DNA of 64,000 bases from Paramarasmius palmivorus (lineage: Eukaryota; Basidiomycota; Agaricomycetes; Agaricales; Marasmiaceae). The position numbers and the translations under genes were made by a program. How positions within the stretch are numbered: position 1 is the stretch's first letter; the number at the start of each line of letters is the position of its first letter. The notes below the pieces were generated by a model. The model had not been told where the DNA came from and did no database searches. It saw only the letters and a program-made list of their open reading frames with translations. Shown in pieces: positions 23,400 through 35,217 of this stretch. Where the stretch lies: contig JAYKXP010000180.1 in NCBI GenBank assembly GCA_037176845.1, positions 21,928 through 85,927 on the forward strand. Reading direction: 5' to 3'.

Positions 23400-25480
23400 C
23401 AATTGACTCTACAAACAATCTCGGAGGTGGGTATTATAATCTCACCTCAAACTGGTCGAATGGCGTACTAATCAGTGCACCCAGTTTGCCATACTTGCCG
23501 GAACGGTGGAATTTTTACACAGAAGAACTTTCAAGAGGCCTGGTCATCTCGCGGGTTCTCCTACATTACAACTTTGAATCAAATCCAGGAATCTACGGAC
23601 AAGGAACAATGTCGGTGGTGTATGAAAGTTTTGCTTCCGGCGGTCAAGAACTTGAACAAAGAGCGGATCGTCAAGGTCACTATCACTTTCAGGTCGACGT
23701 CCGCACATGATGTAGCCACTTCGAAAGGCGTTTTCTAACCTTGAGGACTCGGGATCAACGATATACCCCATTCTGTTTATTATGTCTAACAGACGGTGGT
23801 AAGCCTGAAATCCCTGAATGAACTGCCTTACGGATTTGATGAAGATGCCTCTTTTTAGATGATCTCAGCCCCTCATATCATTGCCAGAAGCCGAATACTA
23901 CAGCTCATATGCGCTATCAACTCGTAAACTGGCTGTTGATTGCATTCAGAAATGCATCCATACCCCCCAACGTTGCCGTGCTATAATATGCTTACACTCA
24001 ACGACCCCCATTCTCCCTACTCGAGTCATCGATTGCTCAAGGACCTCGAAAGGGAGTAAAATTACATCTCAACACAACCAACGAACGTGCGCCTTACGTA
24101 GCCCTCAGCTACGTCCTGGGGCGAATCCCCAACCACACTGCACAACCACACAGAATATTAGATATCTACCTCGACGGAATAGACTCCAACTTTTGCCGCA
24201 AACAATATCAGACGCCATCGCATCTACACGCTCACTTTCTTCGCTACCTTTGGGAGGATAGGATGGAGGAGGGGGGGGGGGGGGGGGGGGTAGTGTAGAC
24301 GCAAATCTGTATCCTCCAAGATTCTCGCGAGGATAAGAATCGGGAGATTTCAAGGATGCGATACATCTTCCAGAACGGCAGATCTACTATCATCGCAGCC
24401 TGCGCGCACAAGGTCAGCGATGGGTTCCTTCAGGATCGTCTCGAGCCGGTGGATGACATTCGTCATCTTCCGTTTCCAATGCCTTGTGTGGACGATACCA
24501 CGAGTAGCCAAAGCGTCATTGGTAGGATGTCGTTGTCTCCGGTATGGCTCCAGTACGATGCTTCGTCTGAGCCGGTGAACCAACGGGCGTGGTGTCTCGA
24601 GGAACGCCTCCTTTCACCTCGTTCTCTGGTGTACGCTTCACACACACTTCAATACCATTGTCAAACCTCTGTTGTCAATGTCGGAGGCTCTGTTTGTGGG
24701 CCGCTGATCGGACAGCGACTTCCAGATCTTTTGTTCCTCCCAGAATCTGAACTAGCCCTACCTCTATCCAAGAACGACGAGAGAACCCTTTGTTGGTCAT
24801 GGTTAGAGGTTCTAGGTGACTACACTCAACGGGATGTCACCAAAGCTGGAGACAAGCTTGTTGCGTTTGCAGCCATAGCAGAACAATTTCATCGCTTGTG
24901 GAGGACAGACTATATCGCAGGATTATGGCGAGAAACACTTCTACGAGATGTACTTTGGTATAAGAACTATGAAACTCGTTATCCGAGGCCAGAAAAGTAT
25001 AGAGCTCCTTCGTGGTCATGGGCAGCGGTAGACGGACATGTTTTAGCATTTATGACGGACGAACGTTTGGATATGGAGTCCGGGGAGATTGAGACGTGTA
25101 AAATATTAAGCTGTGGGATTTCGTTGGCCAACGAGGATTTTGCATTTGGAAAAGTCACCTCAGGGACATTGACTATGCGGGGAGTCAAGCGCAAGGCGAT
25201 TTGGAATCCTGACACGCTGATGCCCGATTTATGGTTAACAGACTCTGACACCGGAAAATTACACATTGGGAACGCCTACCCTGACAGTACCGAAGACGTA
25301 CAAAATGTGTGGGTTATTCCAGTGCGATGGAACAGACAAGCAAAGTATGCTGCTGGTTTGATTCTGACGTGCGAGACGAATGGTCGATATCGACGAGTTG
25401 GTTATTTTCATTCTCCAGAGGATGTCACCACACTGGCTTGGATAGAACAAGAGAAAGCGGTAAATCTGGTCATTGTTTGA
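23400..25480 (+). pseudogene. HET-domain (heterokaryon incompatibility-like) gene, disrupted
   Basis: HET landmarks appear in order but in different frames: the N-terminal CRWC segment (about 23610), LPTRVIDCS (about 24020), YVALSYVLG (about 24099), LPQTISDAI (about 24190), the YLW.. to DA.CILQDSREDKNREI block (24245-24350), then a long open frame 24356-25480 with RAWCLEERLLSPR and YRAPSWSWAAVDG. Such proteins trigger death or growth arrest on fusion of unlike hyphae. Breaks: a one-base shift near 24055, and a 21-G run (24270-24290) with flanking extra bases interrupting the YLWVDAICI-type motif, plus one extra A nearby. It is either a pseudogene or a sequence error at the G run. Confidence 0.7.
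24270..24290 (+). repeat. 21-G homopolymer inside HET gene
   Basis: Twenty-one consecutive G (C on the other strand) interrupt a conserved HET-domain motif. Such a run is rare in fungal exons and could form G-quadruplex-like structures, but it may equally be an assembly or sequencing artefact. Confidence 0.9.
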
Positions 25481-25578
25481 ATCATAGTGCATAGATACAG
25501 ATGTATGAAAAAGTACGAAATGTTCTAGAATTTCTGGTTGGGCGTCAAATTGAAAAGGGCACGCTGTACTGTACAGGA

Positions 25579-26821
25579 TTAAGCCCCAGGGAACCTTTTC
25601 TCATGCTCTAAACAAACTTCTACCGCCGCCACAACCGATTCCTGCCAAGGAATGTACACCTCAAGTCCCAACACCTCGCTAGCAAAAGACGTGTCAAACG
25701 GAGTGTCCGTTTGGGGAGGAGGAACTGCGTCGGCAGATGGCAATCGCGTCGCTAGCTCAGGATGAGCTTTCTTCACAGCTTCAGCCGCGTCTTCCATTTG
25801 AACGTATCAGTGGATAGATCATACGCTTGTGACGGCCGGTACTCGAGCGCATTCCAGCGCCAGACGTGTGCCTTTGCAACGTCGCGAACGTCCACGACGT
25901 GCCCAAAATTGACAGGAGGATTAGTGTTCGGGCCATCCGGACCACCAGTGATCAGTCCGTGTACGAAGCAGTTGGTACCGAGCTGGTTGATGTCAGGGGA
26001 AAAAGGGAAATTGGGGACGAGAGGTCCGAGTACCATGGGTGGAAGAACTGATATGCCAATCAGTGCGTATTCGAGCTAAAGCCCGCGAAAAAGAATACTC
26101 ACGAACTGTAACGTCAACCTCGGGATGCTCCTGAGCAAATCCCGCAGCTTCTTGTCGGAGACCGTCTTCGCAGCCTGATATACAAAGAACGCATCCTGCT
26201 CTATGAGGTTTTTATATCCTTCAGTCTCTATCGCACCGAAATCCTTCTCAGTGACGACTTGAGTTCCAAAGGCACCCTTTAGGTCGCCTGATAAGATGGT
26301 TAGCGTTCACTGCATGTGATTATTCGAATCATAACTCACTATCAAAGAGATTCGCCATCGATCCCGTAACGATGATCTTGTTAATTCCAGAAGCAATCGC
26401 TTGGTTGACGATGTTCAAGGTTCCCTCATACGCGCCCTGCAAACAGATGATTAGCCGTTGTTCTGTCGGTCTCTAGTTACGCTCACCTTGAACGTCTCTT
26501 CGCCGGTGGCACCTTTGAAGAACGCTGGAGCAGCAGTGTGTATGACGGCCGATACGCCTTTGAGGGCTTCAGCGTGATCCTCTAATAAGCTTGGTAGCTC
26601 GACGATATCGAGCTGCGATCCTGCATCAGGGAAGATAGTCTTCAGTTTGTTCGCAGAGCGAACGACTGCTCGGACTTTGATGTTCTTGGCTAGGAGCTGA
26701 GATACGATGTGGGATCCAATGAATCCGGTTGCGCCAGTCACCTTGGGATGGGGTTGAGTAAACGTAGAGCGGTGTGGGCGTTGTAATGACTTACTAGTAC
26801 GAAGCCTGTAGAAGAAGACAT
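25579..26821 (-). CDS. NAD(P)-dependent reductase/epimerase (extended SDR)
   Basis: The ATG at 26821 gives MSSSTGFVL, and a short intron joins VTGATGFIGSHIVSQLL, the TGxxGxxG nucleotide-binding motif of extended short-chain dehydrogenases. RAVVRSANK follows as the second beta-strand region. The active-site pattern YQAAK (Y-x3-K) occurs near 26170, with VIHTAAP before it. HVVDVRDVAKAHVWRW is the conserved DVRD/AH segment of dihydroflavonol-4-reductase-like enzymes. It ends ...EHEKRFPGA at 25579. Five or six short introns. Likely reduces a carbonyl group on an unknown small molecule in the cytosol. It appears intact, while two decayed copies lie at 41.2-42.2 and 46.6-47.1 kb. Confidence 0.85.
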
Positions 26822-26849
26822 TGTGCTGAGGATAAGATTGGTCGATTAA

Positions 26850-27480
26850 ACGTCTGTGTTGCTTGGTTGTGATCCACTTCGTCCGTGTCAGGTTCCCTTT
26901 ATAGCACGAGAGACTTCTGGAATTAGTACTAGAACAGGCACTGTCAGTGAATTTCAGTACATTACAGATCAGCAGAGCTTAGCGGTGAGCGCACCTTCAA
27001 TGAGTACAGATGGTTTAGGTGCATCACAACGTCGCGCTCGGCCATAACCTCGGGGAGAATATATAGCTGGTTTGTCACCCTCGCAAACTGCTTCCTAAGC
27101 TGTCTCGATATTTGAAGAAGAATCTGTTGATTTCTCGTGTACTTGATTACCATGAAAAACAGGAGACATCATAGTCGGATTACGAGCTGATTACAAGGCA
27201 GAAGAGAGCAGAGGCCAGCGGAAGGCCAGAGATGACCAGACTGACAGAGCATGGTGATGATTGTTGAATCCAAGTGTCGGCGGCGTTTGCCGGAGGGCGC
27301 TCGGCCGAAAAGCGTTCTCCATTTCACATGCCCTGGGCCTTAATCCTTTTTCTTCCTTTCAACCTTCTTCCAACTCACGATATCCCAGACTCTGATAGCA
27401 TACCTCTTTTCCGATCAAGCTGAACGTTCTTTGTGCTGCTGTTAAATTCAACCAGGCCATACTCACCGTGAACACGGACC
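26850..27480. other. Intergenic 5' flank of reductase gene
   Basis: No gene seen. Part of this flank (about 26930-27320) is also found, diverged, at 41960-42250 beside the first decayed reductase copy, showing that the duplicated unit included the promoter side. Confidence 0.5.
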
Positions 27481-28187
27481 GTTATGTCGAAAATGAATGA
27501 AGACATGTCGATAGCTTCTGGTGCGTATGCTCTTATTGTTCATGCCTACGGTAAACGTGCTTATACCTATTGGCAGCTTTATAATGGTTAACCCGATACA
27601 ACTGATGGTGGAAAGAGATCCGTGCCCTGACACGCCCCGAGTTCTGCTTCGCCCTTTGGACCCCCATGTTTTGGGAACGAAACCGTTGGATAGGGTGTCT
27701 ACGGGACCCTCCAGCTGGGAGACGACTGGAAATGCTGCAATGGCGACAAGTATTGATTGGGTTGGCGCTACATACATCCTCGACTTTCCTTGTCGCTCAC
27801 GTTCTTCGTTGTGTCAAGTTGGGTGTTCACATACGAAGGTAGTACGAAATGGTATCACGGTACTGGTAAGTTCCTTTCTATCGTCGTTTTCATTCACTCC
27901 TTTAATGACTACTTGATTCGGAACGGCATCTTTGTCTTTTCTTCTGACTTCTCTCTTCATTCCACGCTTAGACTTCCTTGCTGATATACTGTTTCAAGGC
28001 TTCACTACCTGCCTCAGCTCCACAAGTCCACATTTTGGAAGACCCCTGCGCACCTAAAGGCCAGATCTATGGTTGTGGGTGTGATGGTTTGGCTTCGGAT
28101 TCAAGAGCTGAGGCGTATTTTTCTGGACTTGCAGTAGATTGCGATGTCGTTGCTCAGAAAGAGACGTTCATAGATTGCGAATTATGA
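27480..28187 (+). CDS. Hypothetical protein, model uncertain
   Basis: A plus-strand frame covers 27521-27916, and an apparent intron (27865-27971, gtaagttc...cgcttag) leads to a second exon ending at TGA 28187 with a cysteine-containing acidic C-terminus (CGCDGLASDSRAEAYFSG). The exons do not join in one agreed frame with the upstream part, and no domain is recognised. It could be a secreted or membrane protein fragment. Low confidence. Confidence 0.3.
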
Positions 28188-28304
28188 TTCGTATGATACA
28201 TGGTGTTACACAAAACAGGGTGCTACATATCACGAAAACGTCCATCGAACCCGATATATTCATACCTGTATATTCGTACAACATTGCATCCTCGCGGTCC
28301 AATC

Positions 28305-30439
28305 CTAAAACCCAACTGCATTGAATACCTGATCCAGGAATAGCACGTCGACTCGCAAGTCTGTGCCTCTTCCTTTTTTTTTACTTGATATCGGAGAAGG
28401 CTCGAAACTAACCTTGATCTTCCGCTTGATGTCTCTCTGATGCCTCCGCTTGTCCAGGCCATGGCTCGTTGACAATCTCGCACGCGGAATAACCCATGTA
28501 TCGAGCGTAATCGGCAGTGGAGGGATCATAGCCTTGGACAATTTGCCAGTCACGAAGGGCTTTGCAGATGTGTGGAGGTAAGGAGCGCAATGAAGCAAGC
28601 TTAACGGAGTCATGTTGAAGAGTGGGGGAAAGGCATGGTACGAGCTCTGGAATGCCCCATTCCTCTAATTCGTCTTCTGACATTTGCGACTGGCCCGTCT
28701 CATCGAGAGACCAGAAATGAGTGGGAATGTCTCCATCGAGCCAATGCTTGAGCTCCGAAATGCACATAGGAGGGGGATAAAGGAAGAGGTAGATCAAGGG
28801 GGGCTCTTTGGCGTCGCAGAGCCGGAAAAACGCTCCGAGTCCGTCGTATTGACGTAAGCGTAAGGTTTGTGAGATTTTCAGTCCTGGTGAAGGTGGTTCA
28901 ATGTTGACTACTGATGGATTAATATCTATTACGTGCGAACAAGGGGAAGAGACATACAGAACCTTTCTTCGTTTCCTGACAGCTTGAGAGCATTGCTCAA
29001 ATGAGGGACCTGTGATAACCAACCTCTTTCGAAATCAATCCTTTCAAAGCGGAACTCCAAGTTGAGGGTGCTTTCTTTAGCTTCAAATTTACACCAAGTC
29101 AAGGGGAAAGGGTGACTGAAAATGTCTTTACCGGCTTCCAGCTTGAAGCTTTGCGCATGGTCAAACAAATACAGTCAAGATGGAGAAGACTAATTTGCTC
29201 ACCGTGTCCATCCATTCATTGACAACGTGCCATAACATCCAGTGCTGCTTCCACTGGCGCGCGTCTCGCAAACCATCCATGGATGGTCAACCTGTGCCAA
29301 TCTCGCAACAGCCCCCCTTGTAGGAGAGTAAATCGTATCAAAACGTAGACTCCCTATGATATCCACGGGAAAGTGACAGTTGTCCTTCCACATGCGTTCA
29401 AGATAAGGATATTCTGCTCTCCAGTCGAACCGATGACGATCCTCGGATGGAAGATCTCTTGCCACGTTCGGGAGTAAGTCATTGAGATGTATGGCCTCCC
29501 ATTGCCGCCGTGCCCATTCCAGAACATAGTCGTCGAGTGCCTTCGATTTGAACTTGGAAAGGAAACGGAAGGATGCGTCACTCTCCAACATCTCCCTGGA
29601 TGAAGGGACTTCACTGATTGTTTCCCACGCAGACATGAAATTGCGTGTCCACGCTGGACCTTCTGGACCATGACAGAGGGAGCCTGCTGAGTCCATCCAT
29701 AAACGAGCGGGATCACTTTGTTTATTTCTCTGCAGGAATAGTCAGTATACGAGCAATGAACATCGTTGGATCAGATTTACCGATAGATACGCAAGGTAGA
29801 TGTCACCCCAAAATGAGCTCTCGTAGATATGACCCAGAGGTACCAGTTCTGTTAGCCTACATAGGTCATTGTGATCAACGAAGGGGAATATTTGTAAAAT
29901 GCTGACCATGGTGGAAAATCAATATTGGGATCTCGGAACGATTGAGACCAAAGAGCTGCAGTGAGTCTGCGGTCCTGAAAACTCTTCATGATCAGTCATG
30001 AACACTTTTAATAAACATGTGTACGTACCTATTGCGCGAAAACTCCAGAAGATCATCCTCCCAAAAGCTACGGGCATCATCGTCCTCGTAAATGAGTGCG
30101 GTAAACTTGCGAGTCTGACTGGATGGCTGGTCAGAGTTTAACTCGATGGTGCATATTCTTCTTTTGGTTTTACGAAGTACTTGTCCTGCAGCCCAGAGCC
30201 CTTCTCCCTGGGGTTCCCATTGTCGAACTTCTAACTCTTTAGTATGTATGTCCTTCACGATGACGATATCACCACGTTCCACGTATTCGAGCTAAAAGGT
30301 AGTACGTGCTGGATTAGGGCAAGATCTTCCTTGACGTGACAATGTTGCACACTTCATCATATTCATCCCTTTTAGTCGCCCGAGCGATCTTGGTATGGTT
30401 CGTTTGAGGTGTGGGTGGTGCAGGAGATGCGGTGGCCAT
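28305..30439 (-). CDS. Expanded-family protein, copy 1
   Basis: Multi-exon gene of a lineage-expanded family of unknown function. The proposed start at 30439 (MATASPAPPTPQTNHTK) leads through DEYDE to LEYVERGDIVIVKDIH. Next come KTKRRICTIEL, FWEDDLLEFSRNR, LFGLNRSEIPILIFHH, FWGDIYLAYL, the exon with SLCHGPEGPAWTRNF and DIIGSLRFDTIYSPTRGAVARLAQ, and the C-terminal THFWSLDETGQSQMSEDELEEWGIPELVPC, ADYARYMGY, EIVNEPW. The N-terminal RGNQ/RGDQ-type motif present in copies 3 and 4 is deleted, joining codons in frame. The 3' end is also altered (the last exon differs from the ..STWWEAIPGSGIS end of the others). About seven to nine introns of 45-60 nt. Confidence 0.65.
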
Positions 30440-30534
30440 GAGGCGATGAGAGCAAGAGCAGGGTTTACCGGCGGCAGCCGCTTAGCCCTGCACTACTCCG
30501 AATTCGGCGTAAGTATCCACGGAGTCACCCTCAG

Positions 30535-30885
30535 TCCGTCGACTTCATTCTGTACGCGACATACATCTATAGCCTATAGACATTAACTCGGATACTACAA
30601 TTGATTATATATGAGCAACATTCAGACTTGGACAATAGATCACTTAATGCGACGGAGCTAGTCCTAGGGAGAATTGACGCGAAAAGCGACGCGCGGCACA
30701 ACCAAGGCGTGACGGTGAATGTGCTGGACTGGTACCAGTTACGCTCTGAGGCAATTGTCATAAAAGAACGTGGATATTTGTACTCCAAAATAGAACCATT
30801 ATATGTAATTACAACACTGGGGCATTTACAAAAGTCTATCACTCTCAAACTGGAGCTATACTCGTACAGATATACATGCCCATTC
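30535..30885 (+). repeat. Duplicated 3' flank, copy 1
   Basis: The sequence beyond the stop of family copy 2 (landmarks 'acgcgacatacatctatagcc', 'atatgagcaacattcagac', 'gggagaattgacgcg') reappears at 38185-38519 beyond family copy 3 with few differences. It marks the boundary and direction of the duplications. Confidence 0.8.
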
Positions 30886-31880
30886 CTAAAACCCAAATAC
30901 ACTGATCCCTGAGCCCGGAATAGCCTCCCACCACGTCGACTCATATATCGGTGCCCCTTCCTTTTCTTCTTCTGCAATCAAGGCGTGAACAGGTATACTT
31001 GATATCGGAGAAGGCTCGAATCCAACCTTAATCTTCCGCTTGATGTCTCTCTGATGTCTCCGCTTGCCTAGGCCATGGCTCGTTGACAACCTCATACTCG
31101 GGATAACCCATATATCGAGCGTAGTCGGCAGTGGAGGGATCGTACCCTTGGCCAATTTGCCAGTCACGAGGGGCTTTGCAGATGTGTGGAGGTAAGGAGC
31201 GCAATGAAGCAAGCTTAAGGAAGTCGTGTTGAAGAGTGGGGGAAAGGCATGGTACAAGCTCTGGAATTCCCCATTCCTCTAATTCGTCTTCTGACATTTG
31301 TGACTGGCCCGTCTCGTCAAGTGACCAGAAGTGAGTTGGGATATCTCCATCGATGCACATAGGAGGGGGATGAAGGAAGAGGTAGATCAGAGGGGGCTCT
31401 TTGGCGTCGCAGAGCTGGAAAAACACTCCGAGTCCGTCGTATTGACGCAATCGTAAGGTCTGTGAGATTCTCAGTCTTGGTGAAGGTGGTTCAATGGTGA
31501 CTACTGATGGATTAATATCTATTACATGCGAATAAGGGGAAGAGACATACAGAACCTTTCTTCGTTTCCTGACAGCTTGAAAGCATTGCTCAAATGAGGG
31601 ACCTGTAATAACCAACCTCTTTCGAAACCAATCCTTTCAAAGTGGAACTCCAAGCTTCAAATTTACACCAAGTCAAGGGAAAAGGGTGGCTGAAAATGTC
31701 TTTACCGGCTTCCAGCTTGAAGCTTTGCGCATGGTCAAACAAATACAGTCAAGAGGGAGAAGACTGTTCTGCTCACCATGTCCATCCGTTTATTAACAAC
31801 GTGCCATAGCGTCCAATGCTGCTTCCACCGGCACGCGGGATGGTCAACCTGTGCCAATCTCGCAACGGCCCCCCTTGTAG
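30886..31880 (-). pseudogene. Expanded-family protein, copy 2, 5'-truncated
   Basis: Very close to the 3' half of copies 1 and 3. It contains GPLRDWHRL (shifted frame of the TRGAVARLAQ exon), THFWSLDETGQ, ADYARYMGYPEYE and ends STWWEAIPGSGISVFGF at 30886. It lacks a short stretch after PPPMCI (ELKHW.. of copy 1 missing, in frame) and part of the exon near 31650. The 5' half is absent: at about 31880 the sequence passes into an unrelated gene. Probably non-functional or a chimera. Confidence 0.7.
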
Positions 31881-32815
31881 TCGAGAAGGAAGCGAGGAAG
31901 AGGGGCTACATGTTTGAACGCCAGTGCTGACCTGGGAAACAGTGGGAGACGACAGTGAGAGCGGCTCGCGTTTCGTCTTCTCCAGTAGCCAGTCTAGTGT
32001 CTTGACACCTTCATCAACAGCCCTATCGATGGTCTCTTCAACGCCAACACCCAAGGTTGTGTTACGATTACTCCAATATAGCATGGTACGTTGAGTGGCA
32101 GCGACAGCGTACCTTTTGGAAGCATGCATGTCACCGTCGACAGAGGACAGGTCCCACAAGCTGTCTGTGCGGGCCTCGATCATGCGCATGAAATCGTTGT
32201 AACGTTCGGGGCACGATGGTGTAGAGACGGTTTTGGATGCGGGAAGGAAAATGGTCGGATTAGAGCGTGAGATGCTCAGGTGCTGGAGGATGTCATAAAG
32301 AAGGAGCGCTGGTGGCAGATTTAGGAAACCGCAAAAATGCCAAGATTGAGAATGAGGCCTGAGGCCTGAGGGCCGATACAGAAGGTTGGGTACGTGACGT
32401 CGACTGAGATTGCGCAGTTGTTGGACTGGGTGTAGACTTTGGGAATTTATGGATCTCCTCCGCATGCCGCTTCTCGTAGGTCTTCCAACTGGCTTCTATG
32501 CATTCAATCCCCTCGGAGCTCGACATACTACTATTCTCAACCTCCTGGCATACCTTCAGCGCCTTTGGCACTGTCCTGAAAACCCTTCCAAGCCCTACAA
32601 ATGTCTTCCACTGATCAATGTCCTTGGATTCGATAGCACGACGCCGTTTGCTTGAATATTGGTCAAGCTTCAACCCAATATCTATCACCCATACTCTTCG
32701 ATTAGCGATTCGTTAGACAAAGGCTGATATACTGTCGGCGTGCGTGAGGTTGTCGTGACGGAGGGGAGTGCCTGAGAACTTGAAGTCGGCGCTTCGACCT
32801 TAGTTTGTGCCATAA
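31880..32815 (-). CDS. Unrecognised gene, 3' end replaced by family copy 2
   Basis: A minus-strand frame starts with ATG at about 32812 (MAQTKVEAPTSSSQ) and reads 40 residues. A second frame (32293-32688) encodes a charged helix (GLKLDQYSSKRRRAIESKD), and a third (31890-32300) continues with SLWDLSSVDGDMHASKRYAV and DRAVDEGVKTLDWLLEK. The frames do not all join by clear introns. No domain recognised. Its C-terminus runs straight into the truncated family copy 2, making a chimeric junction near 31880. Confidence 0.35.
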
Positions 32816-32905
32816 TAGGAAAGTGTCTAGACTATGCCTAGAACGAGTACTTATTCTGATAATCACCAGTGATTTGGGAGCTGTAAAATGGCTGTTACTT
32901 CGCAT

Positions 32906-33720
32906 TTGAGAGTGATGACATGCTAAGGGTCTTCAAGGGCTTAAACACCCTATTTCTTGCATAGCTTTATCGAAACCTTACACCGAAGGATCTCTCAACG
33001 AGGCTCCGAGGCAATGTTTTACTTACATAGAAGTTCTCCCGGAGAACGTGTCAAAGCACCCGAAGATACAAGCTGTTGAATTGACCAATCTAGTCGTTGA
33101 GTGGTTGAGTGGAGCTCTGACAGCAATACACACCGTAAAAGGAAAATATTCCGCTCAGAGGAACTCCGCGCAGATATGGGGCATGGCGTATATCAGTCAG
33201 TAGCCATCCTTTCCTTGTTCTCACGCGAATCTCAATACAGACTGAGAGATGTTGTTAAGTATCATGATTTCAACAGCCTCGCGCAGTCGCGGCACAGTCT
33301 GCGTGGCAGTGTCGTTTGTTCCTCTTCTGTCAAAATCGCCGTCCACACCCGCACTTTATTCCATTTAAGTGCCTATTCGTGTCCTAAAGGATAGCGGTCT
33401 TCGAATTCAGAGCAATATTTTACGTATCATCGGTTTTAAGCGAAGACATCCCGTGGAACGAGGATTGTGGTAGAGCCAGATATGGACCGTGTTGGGTTCT
33501 GACCAGTGGTCAACACGTACTAGTACGTATTCATCTTCAACAACAGTTGCTACTGTACCAAGCTAATCATTATAGATGTAATTTATCTCCCACATTCACC
33601 TTGAGGAAGGTTCAACAGTACGGAATCTCATAGAATCTGATCACTATCCTTGCCTGGAACCAGTGCCAACCACACATAAAGGTCCTTTTGTCACATCCTT
33701 CCACATCCTCCCACCTCCCA
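32906..33720. other. Intergenic, nothing recognised
   Basis: No coding frame with recognisable content. Probably the upstream region of the gene starting at 33737. A weak plus-strand frame (33101-33394) looks like chance. Confidence 0.4.
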
Positions 33721-34702
33721 CGTACGCCAGTCTACAATGGGCTTTGATGCCGCACAACTATACGCCCGAGCACTCTTTCCTCTGGGACACGGCTACCCGC
33801 TCTTTTGTCCTGAACCCAACGAAGCCCTTCGCCCAGAATATATCGAGAGCGGAATTCGTTTCGGGGATGTCGGAATTATCGCATCCGACGGCAGTTTTGA
33901 CTTCCACTTCAATATCTGCTTGTCTGCAGACCATCTGATCAACAAATCTTGCGGCACTCCTGACGATTTCGTTCCCGTTATATGGAATGGGCAGATACGC
34001 CGAAACTCCAATTTCTTCCAACGCGGAAAACCTATGTACAGTCGACGGGCGAAGTGCAGAGAAATCAGCGCCGAGGCTATCGTCACTGTCCCGTAAGTAC
34101 CTCATGTTTAACGATCACGGCAGTTTACTAATATAGTAATATTCCGTCACTAAGTGGGTCACCTGTAGGTGTCGGAGCAAGCATTGAAATTTCATTCGAC
34201 AAAGAGAGTGGTGCAGCTTTGATGCTTCCAACAGGTGCAAACCGTGAAAACATGCTGGATTTGAAGGCATTTCGCGAGTACGCCCAGGCTAATGCAGCCA
34301 GTTGGTACCATTTCGTCAACAATACGCTCGGTCGGGATGCGGAGAACGGCTCGATATACCTTGTTACTGGAGTCGATAGATCGGATGCTTGGGAAAATGC
34401 GGTTTTCGACAGCTCACAGTCTAGTCAATCTTGTTCGTTACTATTCGAATCAGTTGGCATCAGTGGGCGGATGAAGTTATCGCAATCTTCAATCTATCAA
34501 TCATCCGTCACTCACAGAGCTTCTACTACAAATGCTCAATACAACCAGGCACTGTTCATCCGTGGCTTCCGGATATCGCTGCGAAGCGGGCTTTCCGTCC
34601 GAGTTCTCGGGGAAGTTAAAGTTGCCACATCAGCAAAATAGACATATAATTTACATTAAAATAAATCTATTTCGGCCATTAGGTTTTGTGTAAATGAACT
34701 GA

Positions 34703-34907
34703 AATGATTTTGGGCAATTTACTTCAATATAACAGAACTAAATGGGAACTAAATTAGCATAAATGATTTCATCGAATTTACTTCAATATAAATAGGATAT
34801 AAATTAGCAAAAATGATTTCATCTGATTTACTCTGATATAAATGGAAGTAAATGAGCAAAAATGATTTCGTCTGATTTAAATGAAAGTAAATGAAGATAA
34901 ATGAGGT
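34703..34907 (+). repeat. Four tandem ~50 bp units inside the TIR element
   Basis: Units begin with aaatgattt(t/c) and continue with (c)gaatttact, (c)aatataaat and (a)aattagcaaa. Four diverged copies follow one another, with the fourth truncated. Confidence 0.7.
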
Positions 34908-35120
34908 CTTGTCATGGGCTATTCACCACACAAATGACCTCCAGAATACTATTAGAGCATATTGAAATACAGCCTAACAAGTGTAGAAGCATGCACTCTA
35001 ACTTGTACATGCCATCACCGTCTTCAGGTTGTGCATAGAGCAAGCACAGAGAGCAAGATCATGTATTGAAAGCCTGCGGATGAGGGTATGTATTACAGAT
35101 AGTTACCATGTATTTTAACT

Positions 35121-35217
35121 CCTTGATAGCATAACAGTTAGTGCACCATGCTCTCGTATGGCGCTCCGGAGCTGAGTCACGTACCAGAGGTCAGTGGTTC
35201 AATCCTCTGAGGTGCGA
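35121..35217 (+). promoter_or_regulatory. tRNA-like segment with A and B boxes (internal pol III promoter)
   Basis: An A-box (tagcataacag, 35127-35137) fits TRGYNNANNNG, and a B-box (gttcaatcc, 35197-35205) fits GWTCRANNC exactly, 59 nt apart. Flanking short stems (ccat/atgg around 35145; cagagg/cctctg around the B-box) are tRNA-like, but no proper cloverleaf with a good acceptor stem can be drawn. Most likely a tRNA-derived SINE head or tRNA relic carried inside the TIR element. Confidence 0.5.

Noticed and set aside
23198..23710. Plus-strand 170-codon frame as a separate gene
   Set aside because: Its 5' part overlaps the first exon of kinase copy 3 and its 3' part is a shifted frame of the HET gene N-terminus (CRWC region).
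35121..35217. Functional tRNA gene
   Set aside because: A and B boxes fit, but no good acceptor stem or standard anticodon arm can be drawn, and it sits inside a TIR element.
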